In this document: one piece after another, positions 60,511 through 64,000 of the stretch
Layout: each line of letters begins with the position of its first letter
How positions within the stretch are numbered: the stretch's first letter is position 1
DNA from: FEN-1297 sp963787005
GTDB taxonomy: Bacteria > Bacteroidota > Ignavibacteria > Ignavibacteriales > Ignavibacteriaceae
Reading direction: 5' to 3'
Length of the DNA: 64,000 nt
NCBI GenBank assembly: GCA_963787005.1
Contig: CAWBBX010000099.1
Span: forward strand, 21,671 to 85,670
Notes under the pieces: generated by a model
Database searches by the model: none
What the model was told of the DNA's origin: nothing
The model's input: only the letters and a program-made list of their open reading frames with translations
Program-made: the position numbers and the translations under genes

Positions 60511-60550
60511 AACGAAGTGAAGAATCTCAAGTATTAATAAGAGATTCTTA
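60511..60550. repeat. Hairpin repeat with 'CGAAGTGAAGAATCTC' arm
   Basis: AAGAATCTC (60520-60528) and GAGATTCTT (60541-60549) form a perfect nine-base stem, preceded by AACGAAGTG. It lies between the convergent aroE and aminotransferase stops. Without a T-run it is not a normal terminator. The words match a very common dispersed intergenic motif of the form GAGCGAAGCGAAGAATCTC that I know from many genomes. Confidence 0.5.
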
Positions 60551-60608
60551 CGTGTTTAATTCTCTAAGAACGGCGCTCGCAGCGATTTCGGAACAGCCTA
60601 ACAAAATA

Positions 60609-61802
60609 CTATCCTAATTTTTGAATTCCGCTTTTTATTCTCTGCAGGCCTTCTTCGATCTGTTCAAGCGAACATGCATACGACATTCTTACGCAGTTGT
60701 TGTTACCGAAAGCAATTCCCGGCACCAAACCAACATTTTCGCTCTGCAGAATGTAATTGCAGAAGGAGGTGGAATCTTTGACTTCAAAGCCGTTGGCATT
60801 CTTGCCGTAGGCGGAACTTACATCGAAGAATACATAGAACGCGCCTTTGGGAACAGGGCATTTAACACCGTCGATATCGTTTAATCCTTTGACGACAAAA
60901 TCCCTTCTTTGAATGAATTTTTTAACCATCTCGCCTATCTCGGCGGAGTTGTTGGAAAGCGCCGCGACCGCCGCCGCCTGCGATATTGATCCGGCGTTTG
61001 ACGTAGAATGACTCTGCAGGTTCCTTGCTAATTTTATTATGTCTGCATTACCGCCTGCATATCCTATTCTCCAACCGGTCATAGCGTATGCTTTGCTGAC
61101 ACCGTTTATTGTGATAGTTCTGTCTTTAAGGTAATCTACGGATCCGATGCTGAAATGTTTTTCGCCGTCAAAGATAATTTTCTCATAGATTTCATCGGAT
61201 AGCACATAAATTCCGGTATCTTTTAAAACTTCCGCCAAAGCAAGAATCTCATCCTTGCTGTAAACGGCGCCGGTAGGATTAGAAGGGGTGTTAAAGATAA
61301 ACGCCTTTGTCTTATCCGTAATAGCCGATTTTAATTGCTCCGGGGTCATCTTGTAATCATGTTCAACACCGGCGTTTATTACAACCGGAGTTGCCTGCGC
61401 AACTTTTACCATTTCCGGGTAGCTAACCCAGTAAGGAGACTGAAAAACTACCTCATCGCCCGGATTGCACACCGCCATTAATATGTTGTAAAGCGAGTGC
61501 TTTGCACCGTTCGATACCAAAATATTTTTGGCTTCAAAACTCAGATCGTTATCTCTTTTAAACTTTTCTACAATAGATTTTATTAGGACCGGATAGCCTT
61601 CGTTAGGTGTATACTTTGTAAAATTATTTTTAATCGCCTCTACGGCAGCATCTTTTATAAAATTCGGAGTAGGGAAGTCCGGCTCGCCAGCGCTAAAGCT
61701 GAGGACGTCTTTTCCTTCGGATTTAAGTCTCTTAACAAGCGATGTAATTGCAAGTGTTTTGCTTTCTTCAATTGACGAAACGAGTTTAGAATAGCTACTC
61801 AA
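60609..61802 (-). CDS. aspC: Class I aminotransferase, aspartate/prephenate type
   Basis: PLP-dependent aminotransferase of subgroup I-beta (Thermus-type AspAT), 397 residues. Seen are 'FSAGEPDFPTPNFI' near 37-50, 'YTPNEGYPVL', 'FIFNTPSNPTGAVYS' near 165-180, 'VLSDEIYEKIIFDG' near 200, the PLP Lys in 'NGVSKAYAMTGWRIGYAGG' near 235 and the final substrate Arg in 'VRMSYACS'. It makes aspartate or, in relatives, transaminates prephenate or tyrosine precursors, which would tie it to tyrA and aroE. The start is TTG with GAAAGGTG upstream. Monocistronic. Confidence 0.9.
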   Translation of the reverse strand: MSSYSKLVSSIEESKTLAITSLVKRLKSEGKDVLSFSAGEPDFPTPNFIKDAAVEAIKNNFTKYTPNEGYPVLIKSIVEKFKRDNDLSFEAKNILVSNGAKHSLYNILMAVCNPGDEVVFQSPYWVSYPEMVKVAQATPVVINAGVEHDYKMTPEQLKSAITDKTKAFIFNTPSNPTGAVYSKDEILALAEVLKDTGIYVLSDEIYEKIIFDGEKHFSIGSVDYLKDRTITINGVSKAYAMTGWRIGYAGGNADIIKLARNLQSHSTSNAGSISQAAAVAALSNNSAEIGEMVKKFIQRRDFVVKGLNDIDGVKCPVPKGAFYVFFDVSSAYGKNANGFEVKDSTSFCNYILQSENVGLVPGIAFGNNNCVRMSYACSLEQIEEGLQRIKSGIQKLG

Positions 61803-62145
61803 GTTTCAGCACCTTTCTTATTTTTATTATTTATAATTATTCGCAAAAGCGATGTATAAAATTTGTCTTAAGTTGATGTTAGGCCGATGCCTGTAATAAT
61901 ATACGATTATTTGAATATACGATTTAACCCGAACGGAACCGCGGAGGCAAATATAACAATAAATTTTAAATATGTGAGTGATTAATCATTCACCCATAAT
62001 ATTAATTATAATTGTTGATGTAAAATTATGCGAAATGATGTCTGCGGCGGCTGAATTAAGCGCACGGGACACTCTAGATTTACCGAATCGGAAAGAAATT
62101 CTCCGGAATTTAAAACTGCTAATGCTCAGCAAGATTTAGAAAGAC
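61803..62145. other. 343-base intergenic region with a 20-base palindrome
   Basis: Upstream of the aminotransferase and downstream of the small membrane gene, both on the - strand. Besides the palindrome at 61974-61993 it holds AT-rich sequence with no gene. The aminotransferase promoter should lie between 61810 and 61900. Confidence 0.4.
61974..61993. promoter_or_regulatory. Near-perfect 20-base palindrome, operator-like
   Basis: GTGAGTGATTAATCATTCAC: nine of ten base pairs are symmetric around TT/AA. It has the size and inner TGATTAATCA core expected for a dimeric helix-turn-helix repressor or Crp/Fnr-type site. The nearest promoter it could serve is that of the aminotransferase, about 170 bases away, so its target is uncertain. 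Confidence 0.45.
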
Positions 62146-62343
62146 TCAGCCTCTATACTTAGCCGCGTCGAAAACTGACCAAAGATGAATTACCCAGCCA
62201 AGCAGTATTAACCAGAGCAGTATGGCTAGGGAAAAATGAAGCACCGCCGTTAAGAATCTGCCCTGAAGAAGCTGTCCGAGTCCCGGAATAAAAAGGCTTG
62301 CTATCGCGGCTAAAACGTTGCCTGTTGATCTTTGCTCCGCCAT
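62146..62343 (-). CDS. Small membrane protein with P-G-L-G-Q motif
   Basis: A 65-residue protein with two membrane helices (about 8-25 and 31-52) and the motif 'LFIPGLGQLLQGRFLTAVLHF'-like core 'IPGLGQLLQGR'. This P-G-x-G-Q-x-x-x-G turn occurs in TM2-like and DUF5683-like proteins. It ends 'WSVFDAAKYRG'. Function is unknown. It follows coaD by ten bases and is surely cotranscribed with it. Too short for firm family assignment. Confidence 0.75.
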   Translation of the reverse strand: MAEQRSTGNVLAAIASLFIPGLGQLLQGRFLTAVLHFSLAILLWLILLGWVIHLWSVFDAAKYRG

Positions 62344-62353
62344 AGGTCGACAA

Positions 62354-62833
62354 CTATCCTGCTAATTTTTTGTTTAGGGCGTTAATAACAACGGGAGGGA
62401 CAAAATCGCTCACGTCGCTTTTGAGGCTGGCCAGATTTCTAATTATAGTAGAATTAAGATATGTATATTTTTCATGAGGCATTAGGAACACGGTAGTTAA
62501 ATCCCCGGCAAGTTTTCTGTTCATCAGCGCCATCTGAAATTCGTACTCGAAGTCACTTACCGCTCTTAATCCTCTTATAATGCCTACCGCGCCGACTTCA
62601 TGAGCGTGATTCACAACAAGGCCGTCGAATGAATCCACGCTGATATTTTCGAAATCCTTTAAACTTTCTTTTAACATTTCCACGCGTTCTTCAACCGTGA
62701 ACATGGGTGTTTTTCCCTGATTTATTGCGACGGTTACAACAACGCCGTCGAACAGTTCGCATGCCCTCTTTATTATGTCTATATGGCCGTAAGTGACAGG
62801 GTCGAATGTGCCGGGATATAAAACTTTTCTCAT
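62354..62833 (-). CDS. coaD: Phosphopantetheine adenylyltransferase
   Basis: Transfers AMP to 4'-phosphopantetheine, the penultimate step of coenzyme A synthesis. At 159 residues it is full length. Nucleotidyltransferase motif 'YPGTFDPVTYGHIDII' at 6-21, 'GLVVNHAHEVGAVGIIRGLRAVSDFEYEFQMA' (core 'IIRGLRAVSDFEYEFQ') near 70-100 and 'LNSTIIRNLAS' near 126 are conserved. In many bacteria rsmD precedes coaD; here rsmD is on the same strand but marC, on the other strand, lies between. Confidence 0.97.
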   Translation of the reverse strand: MRKVLYPGTFDPVTYGHIDIIKRACELFDGVVVTVAINQGKTPMFTVEERVEMLKESLKDFENISVDSFDGLVVNHAHEVGAVGIIRGLRAVSDFEYEFQMALMNRKLAGDLTTVFLMPHEKYTYLNSTIIRNLASLKSDVSDFVPPVVINALNKKLAG

Positions 62834-62997
62834 CGCGCGGTTCCCTCAAGTTTAATGATTTGCTTTCCTTAAAGTAATAAAAAAAGTGTTTGAAGTCATA
62901 CATGATTTTTAATTTTTCTTTGCGGATTATGATCCAGGCGGTATTAAATTTCCCGCATTATCATTAAAATTAAACAGTAATTCCGTATTATCTCTCA

Positions 62998-63022
62998 GGG
63001 GAGCGGTTTAGACCGCCCCTAC
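62998..63022. repeat. GC-rich hairpin upstream of marC
   Basis: GGGGAGCGGT at 62998-63007 and ACCGCCCCT at 63012-63020 pair with one bulged A, with loop TTAG. It lies in the divergent coaD/marC region, 35 bases before the marC start. It resembles the dispersed GGGGCGGTTT...ACCGCCCCTAC motif of several genomes. It may affect the marC leader. Confidence 0.5.
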
Positions 63023-63054
63023 AAAAGAATTTTACAAACAAATAAGGAATGAAG

Positions 63055-63693
63055 ATGCACAATATTTTTATTTTCGCGTCTACTGTCGCTATGGGTTTCT
63101 TCGCAATTATGAACCCGATAGGGAACATGCCTATCTTTATCGGTATGGTGGACGGAGTTGACAAATCGGAACAGAAAAAGATTGCGAGAAAATCCGTAAC
63201 TCTGGCGTTCGCAATAGTTGCGGCATTCTCTATATTCGGCGGGATAATTTTTAAGGTGTTCGGACTTACCTTGCCTGCTTTCCAGATAGGCGGCGGACTG
63301 CTGATATTTGTAGTCGGGTACCAGCTTCTGCACGGAAGAGAATCGGCCGTTCATCATCCCGCCGAAGGAGAAAATGAGAACGATAATTCCGTAGAAGATA
63401 TTGCTATCTCACCGCTCGCAATACCGATATTGGCGGGGCCAGGTACGATATCAACCGCGATGAACTTTGCCGGAGAACAATCCTCGGTGCTCAATGTATC
63501 CGTGGTTGTGGGGATATTCGCTGTAATGTGCGTGATAACCTATTTCTGCTTTGTCTACGGTGAAAAGTTTGTTTCTTATTTTAAAAAGGGAGTAATAAAA
63601 GTTATCACAAGATTGATGGGATTAATAATAACCATCATCTCCGTACAAATGGTAATTGAAGGTGTGCACGGGGCTATAAATCTATTTAAATAA
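63055..63693 (+). CDS. MarC family integral membrane protein
   Basis: A 212-residue inner-membrane protein with six helices. Typical MarC strings are 'VAMGFFAIMNPIGNMPIFIGM' (core 'FFAIMNPIGNMPIF') near 10-25, 'AFQIGGGLLIFVVGYQLL', 'ISPLAIPILAGPGTISTAMN' and 'ITRLMGLIITIISVQMVIEGV'. The family was once linked to multidrug resistance, but the function is unknown. AAGGA at 63044-63048 fits the second ATG (63055) better than the ATG at 63049, which gives two more residues. Confidence 0.9.
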   Translation: MHNIFIFASTVAMGFFAIMNPIGNMPIFIGMVDGVDKSEQKKIARKSVTLAFAIVAAFSIFGGIIFKVFGLTLPAFQIGGGLLIFVVGYQLLHGRESAVHHPAEGENENDNSVEDIAISPLAIPILAGPGTISTAMNFAGEQSSVLNVSVVVGIFAVMCVITYFCFVYGEKFVSYFKKGVIKVITRLMGLIITIISVQMVIEGVHGAINLFK

Positions 63694-63697
63694 CTGA

Positions 63698-63970
63698 TTA
63701 AAATGTCTGATCTTCGGCGCTGCCGTCAATCTGCGAATCGCCGAAGATTTCATATAAGCACGTATCCCCGATAATTTTAAAAGGCTCCGTGTTAAAATTA
63801 TCCGTATCCTTTTCTTTTGTCTGCACCGACCGCTCTATTATTATCCTTCCTTCATCGGACAGGAATTTGTTCTTCAATAAATTATCTATAACGATATAAA
63901 TATCATATTTGAAGAACGGGGGATCGGCGAGAATAAGATCGTACTCATCGTGGTTCGACAGCGCGGAAAG
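63698..63970 (-). CDS. rsmD: 16S rRNA m2G966 methyltransferase RsmD, C-terminal part
   Basis: About 90 C-terminal residues are readable on the - strand: 'LSALSNHDEYDLILADPPFF', then 'NKFLSDEGRIIIERS' and a final 'LYEIFGD'. The D-P-P-[FY] catalytic motif of N6/N2 methyltransferases in the context 'YDLILADPPF' and the strand 'GRIIIERS' fit RsmD. The frame meets an in-frame TAG at 63971-63973, and the last 27 bases of the window do not continue the protein. Truncation, sequence error or a contig-end artefact are possible. Gene neighbourhood (coaD) supports the assignment. Confidence 0.7.
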   Translation of the reverse strand, partial: LSALSNHDEYDLILADPPFFKYDIYIVIDNLLKNKFLSDEGRIIIERSVQTKEKDTDNFNTEPFKIIGDTCLYEIFGDSQIDGSAEDQTF

Positions 63971-64000
63971 CTAACCTGCAACAAACAAACCATAGTATTG

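Noticed and set aside
1..64000. CRISPR arrays, insertion sequences, prophage genes
   Set aside because: No regularly spaced direct repeats, transposase or phage structural genes were seen.

Overview
The window is a gene-dense stretch of chromosome with about 50 protein genes on both strands. I see no rRNA, tRNA, CRISPR array, insertion sequence or prophage. The gene set points to the Bacteroidota/Ignavibacteriota side of the bacteria, most likely an ignavibacterium. Supporting features are lipoproteins of the DUF4296 and DUF1684 types, a DUF5103 protein, a DUF5683-like protein, an LptD-like barrel, a zinc-type RecQ of 879 residues, frequent TTG starts, weak Shine-Dalgarno sites and degenerate intergenic repeats. 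LptD, lipoproteins and a likely UDP-sugar dehydrogenase indicate a Gram-negative outer membrane. The lineage call is inference from gene content.

Layout, left half. Positions 1-5000: end of a DUF4296 lipoprotein gene, recQ (-), and a two-gene ABC-2 exporter (+). 5280-10800: hbd and ackA behind a very good sigma-54 promoter, then an SDR that lacks its catalytic Tyr/Lys, a COG2509-type flavoprotein and a 74-residue membrane protein. 10842-15454 (-): a 1236-residue GH13 enzyme and an esterase-fold protein without its nucleophile serine. 15720-21174 (+): mutS, a DUF1684 lipoprotein, aroF and tyrA. 21176-27243: a CDF metal exporter (-), a YwqK-type repeat protein, an HDAC/acetylpolyamine-amidohydrolase family protein, both steps from agmatine to putrescine (aguB, aguA), and DoxX (-). 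27484-30368: a three-gene proton-translocating transhydrogenase operon closed by a perfect terminator.

Layout, right half. 30510-38481 (+): envelope genes (unknown exported protein, small protein, DUF5103, Gfo/Idh, lipoprotein, ROK kinase, LptD-like, YacP-like NYN protein). 38497-41069 (-): a lysine/histidine-rich exported protein resembling acid-shock Asr, followed across an attenuator-like hairpin by a response regulator and a histidine kinase whose 5' end is frameshifted. 41070-43293: an AT-rich stretch with a membrane protein and a GNAT acetyltransferase. 43392-56084, mostly (-): DUF5683-like, mtaB, rpsA, cmk, dnaX, msrC, lon and an acyl-CoA synthetase, with suhB on (+). 56604-64000: sucC, a TPR protein, aroE, an aspartate-type aminotransferase (-), a small membrane protein, coaD (-), marC, and the 3' end of rsmD (-).

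Most genes are core metabolism, information processing and envelope functions. The aromatic pathway is scattered (aroF, tyrA, aroE, a possible aminotransferase). The strongest leads are the sigma-54 promoter plus leader terminator in front of hbd-ackA, the Asr-like protein in the same transcription unit as a two-component system, the frameshift that repairs to a classical kinase N-terminus, two enzymes with lost catalytic residues, and a set of degenerate palindromic intergenic repeats. No wholly new multi-gene system stands out.
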